Below, piece after piece: positions 36,797 through 49,344 of a stretch of DNA of 64,000 nucleotides (its first letter is position 1; the number at the start of each line of letters is the position of its first letter). The stretch spans positions 17,546,001 to 17,610,000 of the forward strand of contig OX637296.1 in the NCBI GenBank assembly GCA_951799445.1. The letters run 5' to 3'. Below the pieces are notes generated by a model, which worked only from the letters and a program-made list of their open reading frames with translations, was not told the DNA's origin and made no database searches. This DNA is from Pseudisothecium myosuroides. Taxonomy: Eukaryota; Streptophyta; Bryopsida; Hypnales; Lembophyllaceae. The translations under genes were made by a program, and so were the position numbers.

Positions 36797-37495
36797 TGAG
36801 GCATCAGCGGCGCCGGTACTTTCACCTCGAATCACGACCTCTACGACATCAAACTCCGCTGCTCTTCGCGTTCCGCCATCACCTTCCGCATGTTGATCCA
36901 CTGTACGCGCATCCTCCGCTTCCACATTCTTCAGAGAATCGCGACATAGCGGGCAAGTGGAGTGCGATTTGAACCACTCCTCGATACACTCCGAGTGAAA
37001 CGCGTGTGCGCAGTGCGGCAGCAGTCTCAGGCTGTCAGACTCTTCAAACAACGCTAAACAAACAGCGCAATCCTCCGCGTTTTTCCCCTTCTGCACAAAC
37101 TCTGAGAATTTCACCAGCGGCAAGGCGCTCACCACTTCGGGATCGAGTCCAACGTCCCGAGGTTTCGTAGAACGGTTTGGGCGACGTCGTGGAATCTCTG
37201 GGAATTCTGAGGGTTCCCCTGGACGCACAATATAGCGTTTGAAGATACCCGTGGCGAAGCCCACCAGGAAGAAGCAGACAATCACGGAGGACACCGCGAC
37301 TGCTAATGTTGGATTGAAGGTGCTATCGTGCCGCACTGGAGGACTGGTCGTGGCTCGCGTCACGTCGGGCGCGGGCGCCATAGCCCACGTCTCATTCGAA
37401 GCTAATAGGAATCTCCTCGCCATCGTGCACAAATTGGTCTGGGAAGCTTTAGTTGTAAGATGTGACCTGTTGTTGGAGAATTCTCCTGAATTCAA
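36764..37495 (-). CDS. ATL-type RING-H2 E3 ubiquitin ligase (243 aa)
   Basis: Likely a membrane-anchored E3 ligase that passes ubiquitin from an E2 to unknown targets. Residues 63-85 form one hydrophobic helix (AVAVSSVIVCFFLVGFATG), followed by a basic stretch, a GLD motif (116-118), and a complete RING-H2 domain: C143, C146, C162, H164, H167, C170, C181, C184, with the W174 typical of E2 contact. This order and the lack of introns fit the plant ATL family. An alternative start at M25 (MARRFLL) would shorten the luminal part; the sequence does not decide. The last five codons lie in a duplicated stretch, and a GT donor-like site (CAAG|GTATTA) sits there, so a small 3' intron is possible but not needed. 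The family often responds to pathogen elicitors; nothing here shows that for this gene. Confidence 0.85.
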   Translation of the reverse strand: MNSGEFSNNRSHLTTKASQTNLCTMARRFLLASNETWAMAPAPDVTRATTSPPVRHDSTFNPTLAVAVSSVIVCFFLVGFATGIFKRYIVRPGEPSEFPEIPRRRPNRSTKPRDVGLDPEVVSALPLVKFSEFVQKGKNAEDCAVCLALFEESDSLRLLPHCAHAFHSECIEEWFKSHSTCPLCRDSLKNVEAEDARTVDQHAEGDGGTRRAAEFDVVEVVIRGESTGAADASAGFSQGITHL

Positions 37496-38962
37496 CTGGA
37501 ATCACGAAGCTGTTCTAGTCGGTCTCGCTCGTAGCCTGAGATTTTGAAGCAGGGCTTGCGCAACCAGAGAGGCGAATACTCGTGTGAGGATCGGTGAAAA
37601 CGGTATAAGTCTTGTGTGTCGTAAGATGGACGCATCATACCTGCTAGAGTCTCTTCACTTTTCGATTACACCAGACCTTGTCCAGTGTCAATAATCTGCA
37701 ATTCAGTGCAGTGACATGAGATTGAAAAACAGGAGCTACAGTTCCTGTGGGTGCAGATTTCTAGATATCGATCGAGAGTTGAGCCACAATTGATCGACGA
37801 CAAGGTACGATTCTTCCCTTGCAGAGAAACACAATCAAAACTTCACGGTCGCTTCACTGCTAACTTACGAAGCCTCAACGCGTCTCTCGAGATTCCAAGC
37901 AAACAATCGAATTAAGTACGTATCCGAGTATGTATGGCCCCGGCTTCTGTATCTCACTCAAAAGTAGAGTCTCCGCTTTCACGGTCGTTTCACTGCTAGC
38001 TTCACGGTTGTACGAAACCCTAAACTTGCGAAGCTGCAAGTCACAACTAGTCTCTCTATCTTCCAAGCAAAAAATTGAATAAACTCGAGTATGTACGGCC
38101 CCAGTTCCAAAATCTCACTCAAAAATCTCACTCAAAAATTTGATTCTCTTTTTATCCAAAAATAAACTAAAAAATTAAAAATCTGATTCTCTTTCACAAC
38201 TAGTGGCGACAATAACTAACAACAACTAGACTCTCAAGCAGTCAAGCTAACATGCAAAGATTCGACTGAGCATGTACCCAACTGTATAAACGACCCAGCT
38301 CCTAAATCTCGATCCAAATTTAATTCTCCTTCATGGTTGCAAGCTGCGAACTCAGCAACGCACACTTGGAGTTCGAGATTGAGGAATTTGAAAAACTGAG
38401 TCGTTGCAGCGGGGCTTATATATTGACCAGTTCAGTTCAGCAGGTTCCCTCACCTCAAATTCGACGATGGTGCTGACGATGTGCAAATCTTGAAACTTTA
38501 CGAGTGCTGAGTTGTTGACTGATGGATGGTTAATGGGGTTTGGCTTTTGCACCGGCGGGTAAGCATGCGCCGCGGCCAGTTGGATTATGCTCATCACTGC
38601 CAAATCACCCAAATGCATGCCCAATGGGTGTCAAGTGGTGGATAGGGAAATGGATACTGCTGACGATGGACGACAGGACGAGTACCGAACGACGGCAGTG
38701 AAGTTCCTCACAGTGAGTCTCGCACTGTTCATTCAGTTTGTGCCGTCGCCGTCACTCCACGACAGTGAGTGAGTGGTCGGCCGGCTGCTTCGGAAGGAAC
38801 AGTGTTCATCTCTTCACCACAGTAGGGGGCAGCAGGGTCATTGCATGGGTTTGAAGAAAACGCAGGCTTGGCAGTGCTTGCCGGAGAGCCACCAAGTGGA
38901 AAGGCCCCAACTTTAGGGTTTTCTACAAAATAGGAGATTCCAGGAGACTAAATGGGCCCGGT
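37496..38962. other. Upstream region of the RING gene with degenerate tandem repeats
   Basis: Two to three imperfect repeats of about 140 bp (around 37840-37960, 37970-38110 and 38215-38330) share 'cacggtcg.ttcactgcta', 'ttccaagcaaa' and 'gagtatgta.ggcccc'. Located upstream of the minus-strand RING gene, so they may lie in its promoter. Small ORFs here have no support. Confidence 0.5.
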
Positions 38963-39193
38963 TTAACCCTGTAAGGACGCGGGGGGTGACCCTGGAAATC
39001 ATGCATTGTATAACCGTGAGAGTCATTGGAATAAAAAAATCCAAAAGTACTCATTGGAAGTCAAGCTACTGTAGATGTTCTCCTCTTTCCACAAAAAAAC
39101 TCCAAGGATGAATAGTTGTAGTTCTGTCCTACATAGGAGAGTCCCTTGTCATTCATCGGACACTTATGGTCCGCGGCATCTTTACTGGGTTAA
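38963..39193. mobile_element. TTAA-flanked MITE, family 1, copy 5
   Basis: Starts TTAACCCTGTAAGGACG and ends 'tttactgggttaa'. It shares its right TTAA with copy 6. Internal sequence is highly similar to copy 6 (both read 'cactcattggaagtcaagct'). Confidence 0.75.
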
Positions 39194-39418
39194 CCCTTAA
39201 ACGACGGGCTCAAAACCGTGGAAATCATCTGATTTGTCACCGTGTGGATTCTTGGATTAAAATAATGCAAAAGCACTCATTGGAAGTCAAGCTACTGTAG
39301 ATTATCTTCCCTTTCTTCACAAAATTTGGAGGATGAATAGTTGCACTTCTGTCCTACACAGGAGATTCTCTTGTCATTCATCGGCCTCAAAATGTCTACT
39401 GTGTCGTTCAAGGGTTAA
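39190..39418. mobile_element. TTAA-flanked MITE, family 1, copy 6
   Basis: The best-preserved copy: TTAACCCTTAAACGACG at the left and GTCGTTCAAGGGTTAA at the right. Directly abuts copy 5 through one common TTAA. Confidence 0.8.
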
Positions 39419-39710
39419 GGGCCTCCTGCCATGTGAGCCGGGCCGGCAGAAAAAGCACAAAATGACAAGAAATGAACACCAATTGTCTTGCCAGCCTTGG
39501 TGAGCGGAAAAGCAGGATTTCAAGTTTCACCGATCATCGGTGGGCAACCCCATTGGTGAAGATGGAACAATCTTGAAGGAATCAATACGTGGGGGATTCT
39601 TACTCGATCTCTCCCCCATCCACCAGGTCCACATGGCAGGACAATTCCCAACTTTGTCCCTGTAGCTCCCCGGCGAACTTGACCAGCCCAGCTCATATGG
39701 CAGGAGGGCC

Positions 39711-40098
39711 TAAGGTAGCTGACCCATTTTCAATCATTTAAGCAATTACGCATATTTGAAATGCAGGTTTTTTGATTGCCAAATTTTTCCCGTGTACAGA
39801 AATAGATTTTAGAAGGATTGCATATTTTTCCAGAATTTTATTACACAAAACATAATTAGGACTATGAATATTTTAGTGAAAGATTCTCTTTGACCTATAA
39901 TGGTGATATAGACCTTTTTATTTTTGACTATAAGTTGATTGCAAAATCGACCAAAGGTTGGTTGCAATATTGAGAGCCTTGTAGCCAATCATAATTCGCC
40001 AAAACTGCTCCGAGAATCAAGCCACAACTTCATGGAAAGAGAACACTCAGCCTATAGATTGGAAATGGAGGGTTGATCAAAAATGGGTCGGCTACCTT
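39711..40098. mobile_element. MITE with TAAGGTAGCTGACCCATTTT ends
   Basis: Inverted ends 'taaggtagctgacccatttt' and 'aaaatgggtcggctacctt' about 388 bp apart. The first ten bases match the pogo-like element's TAAGGTAGCC end, so it may be a related non-autonomous copy. Confidence 0.7.
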
Positions 40099-40269
40099 CT
40101 AGTTAGACTAGGACGCTAGGTTCAAATGGAAGGCTGGCCAAATTTGCATGAATTCGGGCCTTCAATCTGGCCCTAGTCCAATGCTCTGGTCCAAATTAAT
40201 GGGAAGTGGTAAGGCCCAATTTCCAATCATGTGTTATTGAAATCTTTGAAAGCTCAATTTCAAAAAACA

Positions 40270-40575
40270 TACACCTTTTTTTTCTATTCCTATTTTTTCT
40301 ATTTTGAAAATAAATAAATAAATATTTTTTTGAACCTTTTATTTTCTAATCTAATTTTTTCTATTTTGAAAATAAAAGAGAAGGCGTTCTTTTTGTGAAC
40401 CTTTTATGCTCTCTCTTTTCTTTTCTTTTAAAAATAAAATAAAAGATTATCTTTTTTTGTGAACCTTTTATTTTCTCTTTTTGTTTCTTTTATTTGTTTT
40501 ATTTCTTTTGGAAATAAAAGAGAGGGTGTTCTTTTTTGTGAAACTTTTACTTTTATTTTTTTCTATTTCTTTTAC
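40270..40575. repeat. Degenerate T-rich tandem repeat
   Basis: Repeated blocks of 'tttttgtgaaccttttat', a T-rich run and 'gaaaataaaagaga' occur about four times, with a period of roughly 70-100 bp. No coding sequence. Confidence 0.55.
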
Positions 40576-40849
40576 TTTTCAAAATCATATTTAAATGCAA
40601 TTTGACTTCTTTTATTATTATATACTTTTTGGTTATTTGTTTAATCATAGTTGAAGTTTGGATCGTGTCTTCACCTATGTTCATGAGCTTCCGCGTTGCT
40701 CCATTCCCATGCTTCTTTGAGTTGACCATCTATATACTTGCCGCTCCATCTAATTGGTTGACGTTTATAAGTCAAGGTGCTTCTAATACGAATTGTTGGC
40801 GCATGTGCATCAAACCATGGACCATCTGTGTCAACAATTTGAAGTTAGT

Positions 40850-41450
40850 TTGAAGTTTTCATTGAAAGTGTCAAGCAAAAAGGAGCACGAGTTAAAATGA
40901 TGTTTCAACGCCCTTTAGATGCCAGAAAAGGTTACAACATCAAAATTACTACACAAACAGCAACCATCAACTACTTTCTCTGTTTAAACAATGAATTCTA
41001 GTCATGTGCCTAAGAGGGTTTTAGTGTGTTCATCCCATGTCATGGCTTGCCAAATTGCTAGTAAACTCTGCATTTGGTGCTGTCTAGTGCGTATTATTAA
41101 CATTGTAGTTGACATGTCATGTAAATTTTGTTTGTGTATCACCAATATAACTGCATGGCGTACCTCTGGATAGACTTACATTTTGGCTATTTTCTTGTAA
41201 ATTAAAGTCTATCTATAGGTGTGCCATGTAGTTATATCAATGATACACAAGCCATAACATGGAATGAATGCACTAAAACCTTCTTAAGCACACATCTAGA
41301 GCTCACTGTTCAAACATAGAAAGTAGTTGATGGTCAACGTTTGTGCAGTAATCTTGACGTTTTAACTTTTTTTGGCATCCCTTTTGCATTGGGAAGCCCT
41401 TTTAACTTGCATTCCCTTCCGCTTGACACCTTCATTAAAAACTTTAACGA
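40850..41450. repeat. 600-bp foldback repeat
   Basis: Two arms of about 270 bp, inverted, meet around 41185-41200. Matching landmarks: 'ccatcaactactttct' (left, about 40966) with 'agaaagtagttgatgg' (right, about 41320), and 'atataactgcatgg' with 'ccatgtagttatat'. The arms also match at their outer ends ('gtgtcaagc' with 'gcttgacac'). A transcript would form a long hairpin. The 60-codon ORF in the left arm has no support. Confidence 0.75.
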
Positions 41451-41718
41451 TGCTCTAACTTGCTAATATAATTTTCAATCAATTACAAGTATCCTAGTGT
41501 GAAAATCTAAAAAGAATTTCCGTCATTCATTTGTTATGGCAATGATTTACTTGTAGAAGAGTAAAAAGCTATGTGTGGTGGAATTATCAATGCCAACCAA
41601 AAATACTTTTTTGTTGTACCAAAGAGAATCTTCTTGGAGGCCCAAGTATTAATTGCACACTTTTCATCTCAAAAGGTTGGTACCTAATATTTTGTTATAT
41701 TGTAGGGGACGCTCTCAG

Positions 41719-42305
41719 TTAACTTCAAAAGTCCCAAGGCCATTTTTCTGTCAAAAACCACTCAAAACTGCCATTTCTGCTGCATTCACCAAAAAAAACA
41801 AAAAAAAACATTTTTTTTTAGAATCTCATGATAGAATCTTGTACTTTACTTGTCTGAAATCATGTGGTGAAAATTTCATCAAATTTGACTACACAAATTG
41901 GAAGATTTTAGCATTCAAAGTTGGACAAAAAGTTTTTTTCAAGAACATCCTTAGATTGCCTAAAAAACAAGATTGTCCATAATTTTCTCATCACTAGTCC
42001 AAATAAAATCAATCAAAGTTTTACATGTAAAAATAAATAAAATATTTTAGGAATTTAAAAAATATATATTTTGACTTTTTGTGAAATTTTTGGGGTTGCC
42101 TACTGACCTCCCGCATTTTTAGCCTTTTGTGTCTTAACTTTTGCTTCCGGGCACCGATTGAAATAAAAATTATATTTCCAAAAAGCTTATGTATTTTTTT
42201 AGCTTTACAAAAAGTTTTAAGAAAATTATGATGAATATTGAGACTGTATGAGCCTACCCAGTCACATTTTGGCCCCCGTAGGACCAATGGGACTTTAGGG
42301 ATTAA
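41719..42305. mobile_element. TTAA-flanked element, family 2, copy 2 (internally deleted)
   Basis: TTAA at both ends and a right end 'gggactttagggattaa'. The interior matches the ends of the other family 2 copies ('actcaaaactgccattt', 'ttttgcttccgggcacc'). Only 587 bp against about 930 for full copies. The ORFs inside follow the repeat and are not genes. Confidence 0.65.
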
Positions 42306-42863
42306 ATTGAGTTGTTTCTATGTCTCTTTACAGTTATATCCAATTGCAATTCAATAAAATTGGAACAATAATATTCAACAATTACAATCATGTAACCTTA
42401 ATCCCTTATCCCTAAGCTTTTTGAAAATTTGGGTAGGTTCATAAGAAGTCAATTTTTAGTAGATGAAAGTAAAATTCTTATTCAAGATGGACAATTTTGT
42501 AAGCTTACCAAAAATATTAATTTTTTTCCAATTGAGTGCCCAAGCAAAAGTCATAGGGCTCAAAAGTGTAAAGGCAGCTGGGATAATATACTAATAGAGA
42601 GGTCAAACAATCACGCAAGTTGTAAATTTTTTTCATTAATTGTGAATGCTTAATACATCTCAAAATCTATGAAGCCAAATGAGCTACAACATGTTATATT
42701 GACATTCACATAGTACTATAGAGAATTAATGCGTGGTTGAAAATAGAAAAAAATAATTCTGATTTTCACTCAATGCACTAATAATGGCAAATTAGAACCA
42801 TTAGCACAAACTATAGTGTAAATTCATGAGATTTATTATTGTTATTATTTTTTCTTTACATGA

Positions 42864-43788
42864 TTAATCCCTAAAGTCCCAAAGTCCATGTAGAGGATTC
42901 TTGGGATTTTTGGGAGGCGTGTGTGACCTCACTTTTTTACATGATTTTTACTTTTCTTTTTGAAGGTTAAAAATCAAATTAGGTTTCTAAAAATATAATC
43001 TTTAATTCAATTGGTGCTTGGAAGCAAAAATTTTGCCACTCTAAGTTCAAAAAACAATTCAAAAGGTAGCTCCAAAAAAATCACAAAATATTTAATTTTT
43101 TAAATTTTTTTCAAAAATTGTATTTTTGTCTACATGTGAAGCTTTGATTCATTTTATTTGGGCTAGTGATGAGAGAGTTATGGAAAAATCTTGTTATTTA
43201 GGCAATCTAAGCATCTTGAGTTCTTGAAAAAAAAACCCTATTAGATACATTTTTGAATACAATTTTCACAATTTTAAAAAGAAAAAATTTCACAAGGTTA
43301 AATTTTTTTACTACAACAATCTCACTATTGAGGTAGGTGGGTTTAGAGCTATTAACAATTAAGTTTTTTGTTCAATCTTGTACTTATATCTATTCAACAA
43401 TTTTTTCAGAATAAAAATCAATTGTTTTCTATTCCTATTTTTTTCCCCCGACTCTCAATTCAATTCTTTAACATATAAAAACTTAGAAATTCAAAATCAA
43501 TAGTGCAAAAAGTTTTAAGTCAAAAAGATTCAAAGCCAAAAAATCAAGTCAATTACTCTATCAAGGTACTAAAGAATTTGTTTTCTTCACTTTAAATGCA
43601 AATATCTTGCAATTTGCATTGTCAAAGTTTCTAAAATTTCTTTCACATTCTTACAATAGTTTATTGTAAGATCCTATAGTTGGATATGGAAAAAAAAATA
43701 AGTTTTTGCTTTTTGCAATAGAAATGACAGTTTTGAGTATATGTTATTTAATAAGAGAGACCTTGGCAGTTGGGACTTTAGGAGTTAA
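42864..43788. mobile_element. TTAA-flanked element, family 2, copy 3
   Basis: Starts TTAATCCCTAAAGTCCC and ends GGGACTTTAGGAGTTAA, 925 bp. Shares 'gaagctttgattcatttt' and 'atcttgcaatttgca' blocks with copy 1. Confidence 0.75.
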
Positions 43789-45490
43789 GAGGAAGAAATA
43801 TTATTTTGTATTGACCATTGGGATTTTGATTCTTTCTTTATTCTAAAATGATCTTTTTGTTGACCATAATTTTCTATCCCAAAATGATCTTCCTATTGCA
43901 CTTTGTGATGTTCTGAATTGGTCAAATTTGGCTTTTGATTACTATCCGGGACCAACAATAAAAAAACAGCTTCTCTAAAATTAGCTAATTTTAGCTCTTA
44001 CTCTCTCATGCCATTGTTCAACTAAAATCAAGAATGTTCACTTACGAGATTAGCATTGATCCTGACATTGATACGATTGATTTTCCAATGTTTTTCAATG
44101 ACGATTGAGCAGTTTACACCTCAAGAATACAACATCATGTTCAAAAAAGAACAAACAAAATCTCAAAACAAGTCAACACAAATGAATTTTGTTGAAAAAC
44201 TTGAAACTTGACAGAAGAAAAAAATTCCAACCTAATTTTTGAGGTTGGTATGGAATAAGAGTTTAGTCATCTTGAATCCCAGTCACTTGAAATTCATTTG
44301 AAAGGCACCCAAATGACAAATGATTTCATTAAACAATTTATGATCCTCATTTTAAAATCACCCTATTTAACCAAAGTCACCCTATTTGTAATTGAACACA
44401 TTAAGTACTTTTATTATGATTATCAATTTTTTAGTAGTGATAGAGGATCATGATAACAATATTATTTAATAATGAAATTAGGATATTGTTGAGTCCATGC
44501 AAATCCTAACTACCAATTTGAGGCTAGCCACCCAAATCATCATGAATATTAAAGTTCTAGTTAGTTTCAGAATGCAAAGAAAGGGGTTGCTAGCTATCAC
44601 TGCTAGTTCAATGAATTATTTGTAGAAACAATAGTTTTGTTGGAATTGTCAAACACCAGTAAAATGCATGTTGACTGAGCCAAAGAGGATTTTTTGAATG
44701 GTTCAAGTATTAATTTCAATATGCATTAATTAAAATAAATGTGACTTTAGTAAAATAGTGTATGCATACTAATAGGACAAATCAATGTAGCTATTTTTAT
44801 TCCCAACTAATTGTTAGTCTTTTAGTGTGCAAAAACAAAATGAACCACCATCATTTATTATGCCAATGAATTATTTTTAGAAGAATTAGGAATATTTAAT
44901 AGAGTGCTAAACTTTGCAAAAATATAATTTTTGCGGTGCCATTTGTAGAGAATCTTTTGTAGATCTATGTATTCCTTGCGTACACTTTTCATGCCCTCAA
45001 AGATGGTGTCCATTGTTTTGTTCTATTGTTGAGGATGCTCTCAACTGAGTTTAATTTGTTGTTTCTAAGGCTCCTTATGGACACAGGCAAGAGCATTTAG
45101 TCACTAAAATTGGAATTAAAATATTTTGCAATTGCATGCTAAGCAAATAGAAACTAGTTTTGTATATGGGTGTTTATGTTATAGATACATATGTTATAAA
45201 TACATTAACTAGTTGTAGGCACATACCTACAATTAGGTTCAAGGCTTGTAAACTTATGTCTCAATACTCACACGCTCGCATTGTTGGATTGATGTTAAAG
45301 TGCAACATGTTGAGAAAACAGAAATTAGGAAATTATGCATGTTTTAGCTAGATTGCCCTAAAAAGATATCCCTATGCATGGGTAACAAATTTAATATGGT
45401 GTCGGCATATTCTAACCCCTCTCTAATTGTATGCTTTGTAGACAAAATTAATGGGCTTCTAAATTTATTTTGGCATTTATTAACAATCCG
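43789..45490. other. No gene seen
   Basis: AT-rich. Short ORFs only. No element could be delimited. Confidence 0.4.
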
Positions 45491-46422
45491 TTAGTCAGAG
45501 ACTATGTTTTCACCAAAACCGCTCCAAAACTGCCATTTCTAATACAAGTACCAAATTTTAGATAAAAAAACATTTTTGGAAAAATGTAACCATAGGATCT
45601 TGTAGTACACTAGTTTGAGAAGTTGAAGAAAAAATTTCAAAAATTTTCACCATGTGGATTGCAAGATAATAGCGTTTGAATTGACAAAAATCCTCTTTTT
45701 TTTCCCTGCGAAAATCTGGGCAGCTACATTTCACAAGGTCACATTTGTATGAAAAAATGTCCAAAATGGTAGTTACTCTTTGGATTCATTCTTCAAGGAA
45801 AGTTGTCTACATGCTTGAAAATTTTCAGATCATTTGGAATTGTATAACATATAGGAAAAAAACTAATAAGTAGAAAGAGGTAGAGAATGACTCAAAACAC
45901 TAAATTGTTAAGAATTTAGATATGGAGTTGAAAAATGTCAATCCCAACAGTTGTAATGTTGAAATAAACAATCTACACTTAATGTTTTTATTTTTTTCAA
46001 AAATATTGAAAATTGAGTGAAATAATCGACTTCAAAGTTTATTTTAGAGTAGAGATTCCATAACTACCCTCAAACTAAGACTCTTCTGAACTTTTGCCTC
46101 ATTGATCGGAATAGAATGATTCAAAGTTTTCCGCATATATATATATATATAAAGAACTAGTTTCAATTTTATTTATTTTTAAATAATTTTTAAAGAAGTT
46201 TGTTTTGCTGCCCGGACTGCACGCTAACCAATGAAAATGACATATTATGCAATATCTTTTTAACCACATAGTCAAAGTTATGAAAGTTGTTGGGCCTTAA
46301 AGCTATTCCTAAGGCACATCTTGTGTGAAAATTTCAAAGAAAAAAATAAAAATTCCGTTCGTAGTAAGCTGCCCAAAATTGCTATGTTGTCAAAAATTGG
46401 TATTTGGTCCTTTAGGGGTTAA
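45491..46422. mobile_element. TTAA-flanked element, family 2, copy 4
   Basis: The right end GGTCCTTTAGGGGTTAA is intact. The left end is eroded: it begins at 'gactatgttttcacc', which matches the inverted right end of 51658-52591. The interior aligns with that copy in reverse ('catttttggaaaaatg', 'ccatgtggattgcaag'). Confidence 0.7.
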
Positions 46423-46645
46423 ATGGAAGTAGTCTAACTCTATGTAAATACAACATCCGGATGGAAGCTAGGAAGGCCCTTTTTAGACATTTTGCTCATG
46501 TGAAGGAGCTAGGGTGGATCCATTATAGATGTTAGACTTAAATGATTGATGATGAATAGTGACCACAATGAAGCTCTAGGTGTAGTAGTGTTGTACGTAT
46601 AATGATGTATATATAATGATAATGGAGAAAGTTGGTGACCACAAG

Positions 46646-46762
46646 AGGATTTAATTGGCTAATTCACACCTTGTGAATTGAAACCTACTTTAATTAATAG
46701 CAAAGAGTGAATACAAAATCAACACGTAGGATGTGAATTAGCCAATTAAATCTTTACGTTAC
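46646..46762. repeat. Short hairpin
   Basis: Arms 'ggatttaattggctaattca' and 'tgaattagccaattaaatct' are inverted and about 60 bp apart. It overlaps the left end of the dispersed repeat copy 3. Confidence 0.55.
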
Positions 46763-47618
46763 ACTCTACATGCTGATTTGTTTTTGGCCATAATTTTTGC
46801 ATTTTGTCTCCAAATGACTTAAAACTTATTGATAAGGTACTCATGACTATTATACACTTTGCCTGATTTTTTTGTAATTTTCAAAAATAGTTTATTATCC
46901 AAAAATAGCCCCCAATTTTATGTCACACTTGCCAATTTTGAGCTGAAATTTTGAGAAGTTGGGTCTTCTACACTGAATAGAGTATTAAGCGGGCCAAAAA
47001 ATTAAAGGGACTTACCTCCTAGTGAACGCATGCAAAACGTAATTAGTGAACATGTGTACATGAATAGTGACTAGTGAACCAATGAACATGCATAGCAAGT
47101 GAACATGTGTAAATATTTATATAGTGTGAAATGTCGATTTATTAGTATGGGTCCCCTTAAAATCCCTATTCAGTGTAGTAGACTTGTAGCTATTGTCTAA
47201 ATGAATTCTAAAAATAATTAATTGTATGTAGTGTGGAAGTTCACAAAGTGTGCTTCTTTCTGCTTGCATTTTGTAACATATAAAATATTACTTTGGAGTT
47301 TTTGGGGGTGAACGACCATCTCCGTAGAATTGTTACAAATGGACAATTTTCATTATATGTATTTACTTTTTTTTCCAATTTTAAACTAATTAAAACATCA
47401 AAGTATCCATTTTCTTGAGATTTAGCACTTTTCTAGTTCTTCTGTTTAGAGAATTTTTTTATGCATTTCCTTTGGTGTTTACCTTCATCTTAAAGGTTTA
47501 TGCATTAGCCATATTTTTTTATTTTTAAAAAATTATTTTTCTAATATTAAAATACTTTAGAAAAAAAAGGCATGAGTACTATAAAATGCAACAAAACCGG
47601 CAAGTGTTTCTTACATTC
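46730..47618 (+). mobile_element. Dispersed repeat, copy 3, with a nested MITE
   Basis: Same family as 1-579 and 22929-23649 ('tttattatccaaaaatag', 'aagtgtttctta' end). It is longer because 46968-47178 is inserted in it. Confidence 0.6.
46968..47178. mobile_element. Nested MITE with CTACACTGAATAG ends
   Basis: Inverted ends 'ctacactgaatag' and 'ctattcagtgtag', 211 bp. The alignment of the host repeat with its other copies is interrupted exactly here, supporting a later insertion. Confidence 0.65.
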
Positions 47619-47639
47619 ACCTTGAAATTGAAAAGCAAC

Positions 47640-48700
47640 ACTCAAGAATCAAGTAAGGTTATTTAGTTCATACAAAGACAAAAGCTTAATTTCAAAATAA
47701 TTGATACTAGTGCTCAAAGTTTAGTGTTATGTGTACTCAAGTTTCTAAAGTATAGCTTTGCCTCAGCCAAGAGCAATTTGAATTCAAATTGATGACATTC
47801 TGAAATTCTTCTATAATTGAGAATAATTGATTTTCTTACACCTACCGGAGCTTTGCCTAATATAAACAAATATACTAGTTCTAATTCTTTACATAAATCA
47901 AAGGATTCAACTCTATCCAAAGACAAAGCTTAATTGCAAAATAGTTGACACCAATGCTCAAATTTCAGTATTATATGTATTCTATACCTTAACCAAAAAC
48001 AATTTGAATTGCCAATCTCAAATTTGAACATAAATTAAAAGAATCAACTCTATCCAAAGACAAAACTCAAACTCAAAAGGTACAAACATTGCTACAAATG
48101 CCAACACTACATTGTTCACCAATGTTCTTTACTCTGTTTAACTTGAAGAAAGAGCCAGGTATCCAAGAAAGAATGTTGTGAGGTGGCCAAAGCTCCTTGA
48201 CTCACACTAAGGATAATTCCCTTGCTATGAACAAATATTCTTAGCCATTTACAATTGCTTTGGGAGACCATGCTCACGCCTTACCTAATATGTTATGAAC
48301 ATTGACTCTCTCACACCACTGAGAGCCAAAACCATGACGTCCTAGTACGTTGCCGGCTCTTCCCACATCGAAAACAAACATTCCTCGCATCCTCCAAGAA
48401 CATCGACTCAAATCCAGGCGAATCAACCTCGTGGATTTATCAATGGATTGAATTTCCGGCTTAAGATTTGTAAAATGTAAACCATTCATTCTTAGGATCC
48501 TCCATGTTGAGAATCCCATGTCTCCCAGAGTTTTGCCTACTTTAAACAAATATAATACTTCTAATTCTTCACATAAACTAGAGGAATCAATTCTCTCCTG
48601 GCCAAGCTAGCTCCTCACTCAAAGGCAGGCACAAACACAAGCCTTGGACAGAGTTGATTCAAGTCGATCTCCTCACTCAAAGACATAGACACACAACTAT
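47640..48700 (-). pseudogene. Tandemly duplicated, decayed Methyltransf_FA domain fragments
   Basis: On the minus strand, about 48480-48290 reads IDKSTRLIR and, in a shifted frame, GFESMFLEDARNVCF, matching the better-preserved copy at 48709-48859 (GFESMFLEEVRYVCF). Frameshifts and stops break it. Flanking text is also duplicated: 'ctttgcctaatataaacaaa' near 47852 recurs as 'ttttgcctactttaaacaaa' near 48532, and 'caaagacaaa' blocks recur. This looks like old local duplication of one gene's 3' part. Confidence 0.5.
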
Positions 48701-49344
48701 GAGTGCATTCACGCCATAGCCAACACCACCACATCCTTGTATGTCGCCGGTTCCTCCCAAGCTGAGAAACACACATACCTCACCTCCTCCAAGAACATAC
48801 TCTCAAACCCAAGCTCTCTCCCATACCCCACACAAAGCAGCTTCGTCTTCTTGTCAATCCACTACTAGAAAAGGGGGCCCTAATCAATAGAAAATCAATG
48901 CACTTACGTTGATTACAACAAAATAAAATTGAGCTCTGTTGATTTGGCTGTCCTCCAAACATCAATCAACATGATTTGGTTGATTTGAACAAAAAAAAAA
49001 TTTGCTCAGTTGATTCGGCAATCCTCTCAACATCATTTTCATTTTTCCACATATTGTAATAGTAAGATAGGGTCGGCCAAAAATAATTATTTAAAAGTAT
49101 GCCAAGAAATAAATAAAATGAAAAAAAAAATTGTCAAATTCAGCAAAAAATTTAAATGATCAAAATTTTGTAAAAAATAAAAATGTCCAATATTAGCGGA
49201 AAAGTCCAAAATAAAGTCGAATGACCATCTAAAATCAAGATATTCTATATGGCAAGGTGATGGACTTATGGTGACTTCCAAAAATAATTGGCTATTATAT
49301 AAATTGTTTTAATAAACTAAAAAATTGAAAATATTAAGAGAAAT

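Noticed and set aside
40602..41173. ORFs of 83 and 60 codons
   Set aside because: The second is in one arm of a 600-bp foldback; neither has a domain or splice context.
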